Counted from the first letter of the stretch, positions 16,204 through 25,027 are shown. The stretch is 34,002 nucleotides of DNA from Candidatus Rokuibacteriota bacterium (GCA_900299425.1 OMJU01000062.1:1-34002), one strand, 5' to 3'. Numbers and translations: made by a program. The notes: generated from the sequence alone by a model not told the origin.

Positions 16204-17111
16204 TTCAGGAGGCGGATCAGGAGATTACCGAGGCCATAACCCGCAGTCTTTGGGAAGGCATTTCTGAGGTATTGAACTGGGGGTTGCACTGGGGCCAAGG
16301 AGCCAATCAAATTCAAATCACTTTAGGCACCTTACTTTTGGTGACCATTTCTTTTTTTGCTACCAGTTATGTCTTGGGTTTGGTGCGTAAAATTTACACC
16401 CGAAATCTCAGTGAAACAGATACCCAAAAGTTTATCAGTGTATTTAAATTCATCAAATACCTGTCTTATGTTATTGTAGTCTTTGCGGTCCTGAGTTTTT
16501 CTGGAGTTAATGTTACCCCCTTTTTGGCGGCCAGTGCGGCATTATTGGTCGGTGTAGGTTTGGCTTTACAAGAGCTCTTTCAGGATGTATTAGGGGGTAT
16601 TTTTATCATGCTGGATAAATCGCTACAAGCTGGCGACATCATTGAAATCGAAGGTAAGGTCGGTCGAGTGGTAGATATCCGTTTGCGCACCACTCGTGCC
16701 GTGACGCGTGATGACAAAGTGGTGATCATTCCCAATCACAAGTTTATTTCAGACACTGTTTATAATTACACCCAAAATCACAAGCAAACCCGTGAGACAG
16801 TTTCTGTTGGTGTCGCCTACGGCAGTAATACGGCTTTGGTTAAATCACTTTTATTGAAGAGTCTTGAAAAGGATTCGCGTATTTTGTCCCGACCAAAACC
16901 CTTTGTTCTATTTGAAGATTTTGGGGACTCAGCGCTTATATTCAGCATTAATTTTTTTGTATCCGATAGTTTTACAGACCCTGTAGTTAAAAGTGATATT
17001 CGGTTTCGCATTGACCAGCTTTTTCGCCAAAATAATATCAGTATTCCATTCCCTCAGCGCGATGTACATTTATTTACAAAGCCAACTGAGGAACTTCCAA
17101 AAACAGACTGA
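16188..17111 (+). CDS. MscS-family mechanosensitive channel
   Basis: A 307-residue small-conductance mechanosensitive channel that would open under membrane tension to release solutes. Three membrane helices lie at about 44-66, 88-106 and 111-141. The pore helix has the Gly/Ala pattern AASAALLVGVGLALQELFQD, followed by GGIFIMLDKSLQAGDIIEIE, the start of the beta domain. The C-terminus PFPQRDVHLF is typical of the family. The ATG at 16188 overlaps the permease end by 16 bases; no other in-frame ATG occurs before the pore domain ends. Two bases separate it from the sigma-54-type regulator. Confidence 0.92.
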   Translation: MVEILIQEADQEITEAITRSLWEGISEVLNWGLHWGQGANQIQITLGTLLLVTISFFATSYVLGLVRKIYTRNLSETDTQKFISVFKFIKYLSYVIVVFAVLSFSGVNVTPFLAASAALLVGVGLALQELFQDVLGGIFIMLDKSLQAGDIIEIEGKVGRVVDIRLRTTRAVTRDDKVVIIPNHKFISDTVYNYTQNHKQTRETVSVGVAYGSNTALVKSLLLKSLEKDSRILSRPKPFVLFEDFGDSALIFSINFFVSDSFTDPVVKSDIRFRIDQLFRQNNISIPFPQRDVHLFTKPTEELPKTD

Positions 17112-17113
17112 TC

Positions 17114-18280
17114 ATGCCAAAAATCTTGATTGTTGAAGATGAAGCGGCCATCAGAAGGGTGCTTTCAAATATTCTGAAAGAAGAGGATCAAACTTATGAA
17201 GTATTTGAAGCCGAAGATGGTCGTCAAGGACTGGAAATGATTCAATCACAATCATTCGATTTGATTTTTTGTGATATTAAAATGCCGGTAATGGATGGCA
17301 TGGAACTTTTGGCTGCCTTGCAAGAGCAATATGCGGAGATTCCCGTAGTTATGATTTCAGGTCACGGAGACATCGAAATCGCTGTTGAGGCAATGCGCAT
17401 AGGGGCCTTTGATTATATTTCAAAACCACCTGATTTAAACCGTCTGCTCAATACCGTGCGATTGGCTTTGGATCGCAAACAGCTGGTGGTTGCGAACAAT
17501 CGTTTGACAAAAAAAGTGTCGCGTAAATACACCATGATTGGATCTTCGCCAGCATTGGGTCAAATTAAATCGATGATTGATAAAGTTGCCCCGACAGATG
17601 CAAGAGTTTTAATCACAGGGCCTAATGGATCTGGAAAAGAACTGGTCGCCCATGCCTTGCACAGCCAAAGTGCTCGGGCCAAAGGGCCCATGATCGAGGT
17701 GAATTGTGCTGCCATACCCAGTGAACTCATCGAAAGTGAATTATTCGGTCATGTAAAAGGAGCTTTTACCTCGGCCGTAAAAGACAAAGCAGGGCGATTT
17801 GAGAGCGCTAACGGAGGCATTTTGTTTTTGGATGAAATTGGCGATATGAGTTTGTCTGCTCAGGCCAAAGTATTGCGTGCCTTACAAGAACAAAAAATTC
17901 AGCGCGTAGGGAGTGACAAGGACATCAAAGTAGATGTTCGTGTCTTAGCGGCAACCAATAAAGATTTACTTCATGAAATCAAAGAGGGTCGTTTTCGCGA
18001 AGACCTCTACCATCGATTGGCGGTGATTTTGATTGATGTACCGGGGCTCAACCAACGTAAATCGGATATTGCCGAGTTAGTAGCGCATTTTTGTGAGCAA
18101 ATCGCGGCAGAACAAGGCGCTCCTGTAAAAAGCTTTGACAAAAAAGCTTTGGGGCTACTCGAGTCTTTTGACTGGTCGGGAAATATTCGGGAACTGCGCA
18201 ATGTGGTGGAACGTTTGATTATTTTAGGTGGCTCAAAAATCACCCAAGAAGATGTGCAATTATTTGCACAAAAGAAATAG
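17114..18280 (+). CDS. Response regulator with sigma-54 AAA+ domain, no HTH
   Basis: A 388-residue NtrC-type activator. The receiver domain (1-120) has phospho-acceptor Asp54 and Lys104 (in YISKPPD). The AAA+ sigma-54-interaction domain (about 140-370) has Walker A GPNGSGKE at 169-176, the sigma-54-contact loop as GAFTSA instead of GAFTGA at 216-221, and Walker B ILFLDE at 236-241. The protein ends soon after the AAA+ lid (NIRELRNVVERL), so the usual Fis-type DNA-binding domain is absent. It may act without direct DNA binding, or through a partner. No histidine kinase gene is in the window. The gene directly follows MscS. Confidence 0.92.
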   Translation: MPKILIVEDEAAIRRVLSNILKEEDQTYEVFEAEDGRQGLEMIQSQSFDLIFCDIKMPVMDGMELLAALQEQYAEIPVVMISGHGDIEIAVEAMRIGAFDYISKPPDLNRLLNTVRLALDRKQLVVANNRLTKKVSRKYTMIGSSPALGQIKSMIDKVAPTDARVLITGPNGSGKELVAHALHSQSARAKGPMIEVNCAAIPSELIESELFGHVKGAFTSAVKDKAGRFESANGGILFLDEIGDMSLSAQAKVLRALQEQKIQRVGSDKDIKVDVRVLAATNKDLLHEIKEGRFREDLYHRLAVILIDVPGLNQRKSDIAELVAHFCEQIAAEQGAPVKSFDKKALGLLESFDWSGNIRELRNVVERLIILGGSKITQEDVQLFAQKK

Positions 18281-18301
18281 GCTTTTAAAATTTTAAGAGA
18301 T

Positions 18302-19720
18302 ATGAATAAATACATTTCTGTTTTCATTATTGCCTTATCGGCTTTAATTGGTCAAGAAATTCTTGCCCAAGAGCAAACGGCAGATAAACAAATGCTGCGC
18401 AGTATCTATGATACGGCTCTTACTGATGGAGCAGCTTATGATTGGCTTGATTATTTATCCAATGAAATAGGAGGTAGACTATCGGGTTCTTTGGAGGCAG
18501 AAAAGGCGGTTCAGTACACCAAAGAGGTCATGCAAGAGATCGGTTTGGATTCGGTATGGTTACAGCCGGTCATGGTGCCAAAATGGACGCGCGGTGTTCC
18601 AGAATACAGTTATATCGAAACGGCGCCCGGGATGAGTTCTGTGGTCAATGTTTGTGCTTTAGGAGGCTCTGTGGCCACACCTGACGGAGGATTAAAGGCC
18701 GAGGTAGTCGAAGTCAAAGGTATTGAGGAGCTTGAGGCCTTAGGTCGGGATGCTATCCAGGGCAAGATTGTATTTTACAATCGCCCCATGCAGGCCAATC
18801 TGATCCACACTTTTGAGGCTTATGGGGGTTGTGTGGATCAGCGTTATTCCGGAGCAAAAGAAGCTGCAAAATACGGCGCTGTAGGGGTTGTGGTGCGTTC
18901 GATGAATTTGCGTCAAGACGATTTGCCACATACCGGGGCTATGAGTTATGACGACTTACCGGTAAAACAGCGCATTCCTGCCTGTGCCATTTCGACTAAT
19001 GATGCTAATTACCTAAGTACGGCTTTGAAACTCAAGCCTGATCTTTTGTTTTATTTCAATCAAACATGTCGTGTCTTTCCCGATGTAAAATCATATAACG
19101 TCATAGGAGAAATACGCGGTTCTGAATTTCCCAATAACTACATGGTCGTGGGCGGGCATTTGGATTCTTGGGATTTAGGCGATGGTTCTCACGATGATGG
19201 AGCGGGTTGTGTTCAATCCATTGAAGTATTGCGCCTATTAAAGAAGCTGGACTACAAACCACGACATAGCATTCGAGTGATTATGTTTATGAATGAAGAA
19301 AATGGCCTGCGCGGTGGCCGCAAGTATGCCGAAGAAGCCCAAATCAAAAATGAAAATCATGTATTCGCTCTTGAAAGCGACTCTGGAGGCTTTACCCCAC
19401 GTGGCTTTTCGATTGATGCAGATGGCGACAACATGGACCAAATCCAATCCTGGGTGCCCTTATTTAAACCCTATTTGATTCATTATTTCGAACCAGGTGG
19501 CGGTGGAGCAGATATCGGTCCACTTAAAAAGCAAGGGATGGTATTGGCCGGATTACGTCCAGATTCTCAACGCTATTTTGACCATCATCATGCCTCAAAT
19601 GATACTTTTGACGCAGTAAATAAGCGTGAACTGGAGCTCGGCGCAGCCACCATGACTTCACTGATTTATCTGATGGATAAATACGGTACCAAAACAGAAT
19701 ACACCAGTATCCCTAAATAG
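18302..19720 (+). CDS. Exported M28 family zinc peptidase
   Basis: A 472-residue peptidase with a signal peptide (about 1-22, ending ILAQ), so likely periplasmic or secreted. The M28 two-zinc site is complete: His286 (GGHLDSWD, with Asp288), Asp298 (SHDDGAG), catalytic Glu332 and Glu333 (NEENG), Asp360 (ESDSGG) and a His in the FDHHHASND stretch at about 428-430. A protease-associated-type domain appears to be inserted at about 125-260. The architecture resembles carboxypeptidase Q and related aminopeptidases. It starts 21 bases after the response regulator and ends 10 bases before the MATE gene. Confidence 0.92.
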   Translation: MNKYISVFIIALSALIGQEILAQEQTADKQMLRSIYDTALTDGAAYDWLDYLSNEIGGRLSGSLEAEKAVQYTKEVMQEIGLDSVWLQPVMVPKWTRGVPEYSYIETAPGMSSVVNVCALGGSVATPDGGLKAEVVEVKGIEELEALGRDAIQGKIVFYNRPMQANLIHTFEAYGGCVDQRYSGAKEAAKYGAVGVVVRSMNLRQDDLPHTGAMSYDDLPVKQRIPACAISTNDANYLSTALKLKPDLLFYFNQTCRVFPDVKSYNVIGEIRGSEFPNNYMVVGGHLDSWDLGDGSHDDGAGCVQSIEVLRLLKKLDYKPRHSIRVIMFMNEENGLRGGRKYAEEAQIKNENHVFALESDSGGFTPRGFSIDADGDNMDQIQSWVPLFKPYLIHYFEPGGGGADIGPLKKQGMVLAGLRPDSQRYFDHHHASNDTFDAVNKRELELGAATMTSLIYLMDKYGTKTEYTSIPK

Positions 19721-19730
19721 GGCTTTTTAA

Positions 19731-21119
19731 ATGTTGCTTGAGCGCTACACTCGCGAATTTGGGTATAACCTACGTCTGGCAGGCCCAGTGATCCTGGGTA
19801 TGCTGGGTCATACCCTAGTGGCGTTTGTGGATAACATCATGGTGGGACAGCTCGGTACGGCAGAACTCGCTGCCGTGTCCTTGGGCAATAGTTTTATGTT
19901 TGTCGCAATGTCTTTGGGCATTGGTTTCAGTACAGCAATTACCCCACTTGTGGCTGAAGCCGAAGGAGAGGGTAATTTCTCTGGCGGAAAAATTGCCTTT
20001 AAGCATGGTTTGGTGCTTTGTACCCTGCTTGGTTTAGCATTGTTTACTACGGTGTTTTTGGCCAAACCCCTGATGCATCTTATGAAGCAGCCGGATGAAG
20101 TTGTAGCGCTGGCCATGCCATACTTGACTTATGTAGCGATTTCACTGGTTCCCTTAATTATTTTTCAGGCATTCAAACAATGCAGTGATGGATTGTCCTT
20201 AACCCGTTATCCAATGTATGCGACTCTAGTGGCCAATGTGGTCAATGTGCTGCTTAATTACTCTTTTATTTTTGGGCATTTTGGGGCCCCTGCCTTGGGC
20301 GTGGTTGGTGCAGCCATAGGGACTTTAGCCTCACGCGTCATCATGATTTGGGTACTGTGGTGGTTTTTAGCTCATCACAATAAGGCCAAATGGTATGTGC
20401 GTCATCTTCGATTTCGAATTTTGAGTACCAAAGTTTTTAAAAAGATTTTGGGTTTAGGATTTCCTTCGGCCATGCAAATGTTTTTTGAAGTTGTCTTTTT
20501 TACAGGAGCCATTTGGCTGTCTGGCGTATTGGGTAAGAATCCGCAAGCGGCCAATCAAATCGCTTTAAATTTATCCTCGATGACCTTTATGGTCGCCATG
20601 GGTTTTAGTGTGGTAGCCATGATTCGTGTGGGCAATCAAAAAGGAAAAGGGGCATTTTCTGAGCTTCGGCGAATTGCATTTTCAATTTTTCTTTTGGCCT
20701 TAATCTGTTCTGTTCTTTTTGCGGTGGTATTTTTAACGTTTAACCACTGGCTGCCGACCATGTATTTGGATATGAGTAATCTCGAGCAACTTTCGGATAA
20801 CAATCAGGTGCTGGAAATGGCCAAAACGCTAATAATAATCGCTGCCTTATACCAAATAAGTGACGCCATACAGGTCGTGGCACTTGGTGCTCTGCGGGGG
20901 CTGCAAGATGTTTTTTATCCGACTCTCTATACCTTTTTTGCCTATTGGATTGTCGGGTTTCCGATATCGATTTACCTGGGCATGTATACAGACCTAGGCA
21001 TTACTGGAATTTGGATTGGGCTATTAGCCGGACTGGTTATGGCAGCTTTAACCCTGCTGTGGCGTTTCCATAAATTATCCCGACGATTTATTGGTTCAGC
21101 TTCTGGGGCTCTTTCATAG
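19731..21119 (+). CDS. MATE family efflux transporter
   Basis: A 462-residue polytopic membrane protein with about twelve hydrophobic segments and MATE/NorM signatures: PVILGMLGHTLVAFVDNIMV and GQLGTAELAAVSLGNS near the N-terminus, and LGFPSAMQMFFEVVFF at the start of the second half. MATE transporters expel cationic drugs and metabolites in exchange for sodium or protons. The substrate cannot be read from sequence. The gene belongs to the plus-strand run of closely spaced genes, 10 bases after the M28 peptidase gene. Confidence 0.93.
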   Translation: MLLERYTREFGYNLRLAGPVILGMLGHTLVAFVDNIMVGQLGTAELAAVSLGNSFMFVAMSLGIGFSTAITPLVAEAEGEGNFSGGKIAFKHGLVLCTLLGLALFTTVFLAKPLMHLMKQPDEVVALAMPYLTYVAISLVPLIIFQAFKQCSDGLSLTRYPMYATLVANVVNVLLNYSFIFGHFGAPALGVVGAAIGTLASRVIMIWVLWWFLAHHNKAKWYVRHLRFRILSTKVFKKILGLGFPSAMQMFFEVVFFTGAIWLSGVLGKNPQAANQIALNLSSMTFMVAMGFSVVAMIRVGNQKGKGAFSELRRIAFSIFLLALICSVLFAVVFLTFNHWLPTMYLDMSNLEQLSDNNQVLEMAKTLIIIAALYQISDAIQVVALGALRGLQDVFYPTLYTFFAYWIVGFPISIYLGMYTDLGITGIWIGLLAGLVMAALTLLWRFHKLSRRFIGSASGALS

Positions 21120-21158
21120 AAAATTCTTGATTACCTTTACACTCAAACAGACAACTGC

Positions 21159-21395
21159 ATGGAACTGCCAAAATTCTTACTCGGAGATAATACCGACACC
21201 CCGGAGGCCATTTTCGTAATTCATACGGAATTTCCGCGCTTTATCATTAATCTTGCAGACGATCAAATCGAGTGGTTTGAGGAATTCGACAATGAGGACC
21301 TCAAAGAGTTAGAGGAGGAAATGACCCATTGTATCACGGGGGCTTCTGAATTTTATGACAGAGAAATGGCGCGCTACGAAAACGCCGATGATTGA
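21159..21395 (+). CDS. Small acidic conserved protein
   Basis: A 78-residue acidic cytoplasmic protein, with no signal peptide or membrane segment. It begins MELPKFLLGDNTDTPEAIFV and ends in a Glu-rich helix (about 45-72). Proteins of this form (GDNTD, EAIFVIHTEFPRFIINL) are, as I recall, conserved among Flavobacteriaceae with unknown function. The mix of a short beta-rich first half and a helical acidic second half suggests a small folded protein. Its stop overlaps the PAP2 start by eight bases (ATGATTGA), which suggests translational coupling. A -7-like box TACCTTTA (21132-21139) precedes it. Confidence 0.78.
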   Translation: MELPKFLLGDNTDTPEAIFVIHTEFPRFIINLADDQIEWFEEFDNEDLKELEEEMTHCITGASEFYDREMARYENADD

Positions 21396-22032
21396 GCACT
21401 TATTGACATATGATAGGGCCCTTTTTGTATGGATCAACAGTGCTGGAAGCTCGATTTGGGATCCGTTCTGGCTCGTAGTGACCGATAAATGGTCTTCTCT
21501 TCCCCTTTATCTACTGTTACTTTTGCTTTTGCGCCGATACTATAATTGGCGTCAAGTCTTAGAAACACTTTTAGTGGTCGCATTAATGATTTTGGTGACC
21601 GATCAATTGGCCAATTTGTTTAAATATATTTTGGTCCAACGCCCTAGGCCATGTCAAGAAGCGGCACTGCAAGATCAATTGAGAATGGTAGCGGCCTACT
21701 GTGGTCGTTACGGATATTTCTCGGCCCACGCAGCCAGTGCAGCGGCTCTTGCGAGCTTTTTTATCCGCTGGATAAAGCATAACATCACAGCTGCTCCCGA
21801 GTCAGATTCTGGACAGACTTCAGCACGATTTAATAAATTAGTGCTGGGTATTATCCCTGCGCTACTTCTGGTTTGGGCTTTTTCGCTTGGTTATAGCCGA
21901 ATTTATCTGGGAGTACATTACCCTTTGGATGTCCTTACAGGTTGGTTTGTGGGTACTGCATTGGGAGGATTCGTTTTTTATCCAGTACAGCAAGGGATCA
22001 TCAATAGAAGCGTTAAATTTCAAAAGCAATAA
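21388..22032 (+). CDS. PAP2-family membrane phosphatase
   Basis: A 214-residue integral membrane phosphatase of the PAP2 superfamily, acting on lipid phosphates such as undecaprenyl pyrophosphate or phosphatidic acid derivatives. The three motifs are present: KYILVQRPRP, FSAHAAS (the PSGH-like motif with its histidine) and SRIYLGVHYPLDV with catalytic His and Asp. Five to six hydrophobic segments surround them. I chose the ATG at 21388 (MIEHLLTYDRALF); the frame extends to an ATG at 21355 within the preceding gene, which would add a polar leader unlike the family. The exact lipid substrate is not determined by sequence. Confidence 0.88.
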   Translation: MIEHLLTYDRALFVWINSAGSSIWDPFWLVVTDKWSSLPLYLLLLLLLRRYYNWRQVLETLLVVALMILVTDQLANLFKYILVQRPRPCQEAALQDQLRMVAAYCGRYGYFSAHAASAAALASFFIRWIKHNITAAPESDSGQTSARFNKLVLGIIPALLLVWAFSLGYSRIYLGVHYPLDVLTGWFVGTALGGFVFYPVQQGIINRSVKFQKQ

Positions 22033-22036
22033 GCCC

Positions 22037-23680
22037 TTATTGCTGTTTTACACTACTGGTGCGTACAACAAAAAAATCACGCCAAAGCCGCGGTCTATGG
22101 GTGCGCTCACCTGGGCCTTGAGGATTCATGTCATAGCGCTCGATGAGTTGAATTTCATCGTCTTGGAATCCTCTTTGAAAGGCTTTTAAATTATCTTCTG
22201 AGACGATCACACCAAATATAGAATCTTTGGGGCGCAGCAGTACTTCATCTTTGAGTAGGCTGGTAATGGGTTTGCCAAAATCCCAGACCATTTCAGGGGT
22301 AAATCCGCCAAATTCATATACTCTTATGTTATTTTTTTCTTCCCAATCGGCTAGCAGACGTAGGGGTTTGTATTGTGGATTTTGACTTACGGCAGGGGCT
22401 ATAGGCATCCCAAATAGTACAATGACCACAATCATAGCGATACTCCCTTGAAAAGACCATTGAATGCGTGATTTAATTAGACCATATAAAATGGTGGCGC
22501 CACTTATTGACAGTCCGAGTGAGGTCAAAACAAACCACATCATATAAGGCTGTAGTGCCGCACCAAAAAAGATCCAGGCTGCAGCGGGAAAGCCCAGACC
22601 CACCAAAGTCAATAGGCCAAAATGTAACTGTAATGGAGCGCGCAGCCAGCGACTCATACCGTGATATTGTTGCATAGCGTATTGAACAAAAAAGCCCACA
22701 TTAAACGCCAATGGGATTAAAACAGGCAATAGATAGCGCGGTTTTTTCTCTGGAATTAAAGAAAGCAAGAGCACCGCACAAATCGTCCACCAAAAGCTAA
22801 GGGCATAAGCCTTACCGTTAAAAACTCTTGATTTGAGGTATGGATAGGCTAAACTCAATACTGCTGGAATCGTCCATAATCCGCTTTGGATGAAAAAACT
22901 CCAGTAATAATAAAAGGGTTTTACGTTATACCCGGTCCAATTGCTGGTTTCCTTCTGGGTAATAGCCTTTAGATTTTCTGGATCCACCAAGTTGATGTAC
23001 CCGTGCCACCATAAGGCGCTTATAAGCCCTACGATGAGCAATAGCAGTAATGGGCCAATATTTGATCGCACACCACGCAAACCTGTAACAATCGCTTTGC
23101 CCAAAACCAAGGGTAAAAACAAGGCATATAACGATACAGGGCCTTTGCTCATAAACGAGGCTCCAAAAAATAATCCGGTCAGTAGGGCGTAGCTCCATCG
23201 AGATTTGGGCTGCTCAAAAAGCTGATATAAGCAATAAATACCCCCCATCATAAAAGCGTGGGTGAAAATATCCCACTGTCCATTGCGCCCAGCGAAGACC
23301 ATATAAAATGAAGTGGATAAAATCAGCCCAGACCAAAGTGCGTATGATTTGTTGCGCGTATAATTGAGGGCTAAGGCGTAACTGATCATCACGGTAAAAA
23401 GGCCCATGATGGCTGCAGGTAATCTAAGTGCAGCGATGTTTTTAAGACCAAAAATTAAGGCTGAAAATGCAGTAAGCCAGGTGGGTAGCGGCGGCTTTTG
23501 ATAACGCGGTTCACCATTTATGGTAGTCAGCAGCCAATTGCCATCGACGATCATTTCGCGGGCTGTAATAAAATTACGCGCCTCCATGATGTTAATGAGC
23601 AGTACCTGTAGATGCGCCACAAAAACAATAAACGCCACACCAAAAAGTAAATAAGCTGCGTATTTAGTCTTTTGATTCAT
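22037..23680 (-). CDS. GT39 (ArnT/PMT-like) membrane glycosyltransferase
   Basis: A 547-residue polytopic membrane protein of the GT39/ArnT type, which transfers a sugar from a polyprenyl-phosphate donor to a lipid or protein on the periplasmic side. The first extracytoplasmic loop has the acidic-arginine pattern MEARNFITAREM, followed by GEPRYQKPPLPTW, typical of ArnT-like enzymes. Around ten further hydrophobic segments follow, with a soluble C-terminal part (about 440-547). I prefer the ATG at 23680; the frame also has an ATG at 23707. Either way the start overlaps the LAB_N gene (17 or 44 bases), so the three genes 22037-25000 form one operon. Confidence 0.88.
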   Translation of the reverse strand: MNQKTKYAAYLLFGVAFIVFVAHLQVLLINIMEARNFITAREMIVDGNWLLTTINGEPRYQKPPLPTWLTAFSALIFGLKNIAALRLPAAIMGLFTVMISYALALNYTRNKSYALWSGLILSTSFYMVFAGRNGQWDIFTHAFMMGGIYCLYQLFEQPKSRWSYALLTGLFFGASFMSKGPVSLYALFLPLVLGKAIVTGLRGVRSNIGPLLLLLIVGLISALWWHGYINLVDPENLKAITQKETSNWTGYNVKPFYYYWSFFIQSGLWTIPAVLSLAYPYLKSRVFNGKAYALSFWWTICAVLLLSLIPEKKPRYLLPVLIPLAFNVGFFVQYAMQQYHGMSRWLRAPLQLHFGLLTLVGLGFPAAAWIFFGAALQPYMMWFVLTSLGLSISGATILYGLIKSRIQWSFQGSIAMIVVIVLFGMPIAPAVSQNPQYKPLRLLADWEEKNNIRVYEFGGFTPEMVWDFGKPITSLLKDEVLLRPKDSIFGVIVSEDNLKAFQRGFQDDEIQLIERYDMNPQGPGERTHRPRLWRDFFVVRTSSVKQQ

Positions 23681-24290
23681 TTTTGCCAATAAATAAGTTA
23701 CGCACATAAATAATCAGGCCGCTGCCGTGTCCAACCAATAGCACAGGATCCTGTCGCCAAAGGGCATATGCAATGATCATCATGGCCCCTAGGGCACTGA
23801 GTCGCCAAAATCCTTTTGGCAGGTGAGAGGTTTTGCGCTTTTCAGAATACCACCATTGATAGATGAATCTAAAGGTAAAAATGAGTTGGGCGCTGACCCC
23901 GAGCCAAAAAAGCCAATTTGGGATGGCACTGTTGTTAAGGAGTAATTCGCGATCATAAGCCCCGTTGTTAAATCCGTACCAAACCACAAGTAGCGGAAAA
24001 AACAACAGAAAATAGCGTAAAAAAGCAGGAGCTTTGCGCCACTCTCCCTGGAAGTGCAAGTTGCGGATATATATGTAATAGGTCAAGGATTGACCGAGCA
24101 TGATTGCGAAATCTTGCCGTAAATAGCCATAGACAAACAGCAGAAATGAGGCCAAGAGGCTGAGTTGCCAAAAGAGGCTAGGGGTGACCACGCGCTTTTG
24201 ACGTTCAGATAAAAACCACTGTACAAAAAGGCGCGCTGAAAACAGCAATTGGGCCAAAAATCCGATTCCGTAAATCAGACCTTGGCTCAT
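23664..24290 (-). CDS. Tandem LAB_N (LpxB N-terminal-like) membrane protein
   Basis: A 208-residue membrane protein built of two copies of the lipid A biosynthesis N-terminal (LAB_N) domain: repeat 1 at about 10-78 and repeat 2 at about 130-200. The copies align across FLAQLLFSARLFVQW and VSAQLIFTFRFIYQW, then FWQLS and FWRLS, then YIYIRNL and LIIYVRNLF. LAB_N domains are small membrane modules found with lipid A-related enzymes; their biochemical role is unknown. The ATG overlaps the end of the GT2 gene by four bases and its end overlaps the GT39 gene, so it is probably an integral partner of the pair. Confidence 0.9.
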   Translation of the reverse strand: MSQGLIYGIGFLAQLLFSARLFVQWFLSERQKRVVTPSLFWQLSLLASFLLFVYGYLRQDFAIMLGQSLTYYIYIRNLHFQGEWRKAPAFLRYFLLFFPLLVVWYGFNNGAYDRELLLNNSAIPNWLFWLGVSAQLIFTFRFIYQWWYSEKRKTSHLPKGFWRLSALGAMMIIAYALWRQDPVLLVGHGSGLIIYVRNLFIGKNESKD

Positions 24291-25000
24291 CCTTGTTCTT
24301 TAATTTGGTAATTGATGTATTTTTTCTTCATCCAGAGGTAGGCAAAACAATCCACCAGTGGACCCAAGAGCCTATTCCATAGGCCGAATTTTGCTTGACC
24401 CGCAATTCTTGGATAATGTCTTACCGGGATTTGTATGACTTTTTCGTTTTGCAATAGGATCATGGCCGGCAAGAAGCGATGCAACCCTTTGAACATGGGT
24501 ATTTTCTTGGCACAATCCGTACGGATTATCTTAAGGGGACATCCCGTATCATCCACACCGTCATGGGTGAAGGCCCGACGAATTCCGTTTGCGATTTTTG
24601 AAGACATATTTTTAACAAAGTCATCTTTGCGATTGGCCCGCACGCCAGTGACCAGAGCGTGGGTTTCGGCATGAGCCAAAAGGACATTAAAATCTTCAGG
24701 GTCGGTTTGAAGATCACTGTCGATGTAGCCGACCCAGGGGGTTGTGGCTGCATCAAAACCAGCCTTAATGGCTGCACTCAGTCCGCAATTCTGCACAAAA
24801 CTCAAATAACTAAAGGCTGCATTGCGCTGACAGATATCTTGCATCATCGCAAGGCTGTTATCGCTCGACCCATCATTAACCAAGAGGACACATGCTGGTT
24901 TTGCAGCAATCTGCAGATAGTTCGATAGCTCTTTTTCTAGGCGTTGGAGATTGTCCTGTTCATTGAACACAGGAACGATTATGGTCAGCGCGTAGTTCAT
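24287..25000 (-). CDS. GT2 polyprenyl-phosphate glycosyltransferase
   Basis: A 237-residue family 2 glycosyltransferase of the DPM1/ArnC-like type, which transfers a sugar from a nucleotide donor to a polyprenyl phosphate. It has IIVPVFNEQDNL near the N-terminus, the nucleotide site LLVNDGSSDNS, DSDLQTDPED (acidic metal site at about 94-96) and the later HYPRIAGQAKFG. Unlike ArnC it lacks the two C-terminal membrane helices, so the donor-flipping or membrane function may fall to its LAB_N neighbour (inference). It is first in the operon and has a -7 box TACTTTTG upstream. It is divergent from a sugar-nucleotide epimerase. Confidence 0.9.
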   Translation of the reverse strand: MNYALTIIVPVFNEQDNLQRLEKELSNYLQIAAKPACVLLVNDGSSDNSLAMMQDICQRNAAFSYLSFVQNCGLSAAIKAGFDAATTPWVGYIDSDLQTDPEDFNVLLAHAETHALVTGVRANRKDDFVKNMSSKIANGIRRAFTHDGVDDTGCPLKIIRTDCAKKIPMFKGLHRFLPAMILLQNEKVIQIPVRHYPRIAGQAKFGLWNRLLGPLVDCFAYLWMKKKYINYQIKEQG

Positions 25001-25019
25001 TTGTGTTAGGGGTTTGGTG

Positions 25020-25027
25020 CAAAAGTA
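25020..25027 (-). promoter_or_regulatory. Probable -7 promoter box for the GT2-LAB_N-GT39 operon
   Basis: The minus strand reads TACTTTTG followed by C, a full match to TAnnTTTG, about 20 bases upstream of the ATG at 25000. The -33 element is weak. On the plus strand a partial match, TTTCTTTG, lies near 25070 upstream of the epimerase. Confidence 0.5.
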
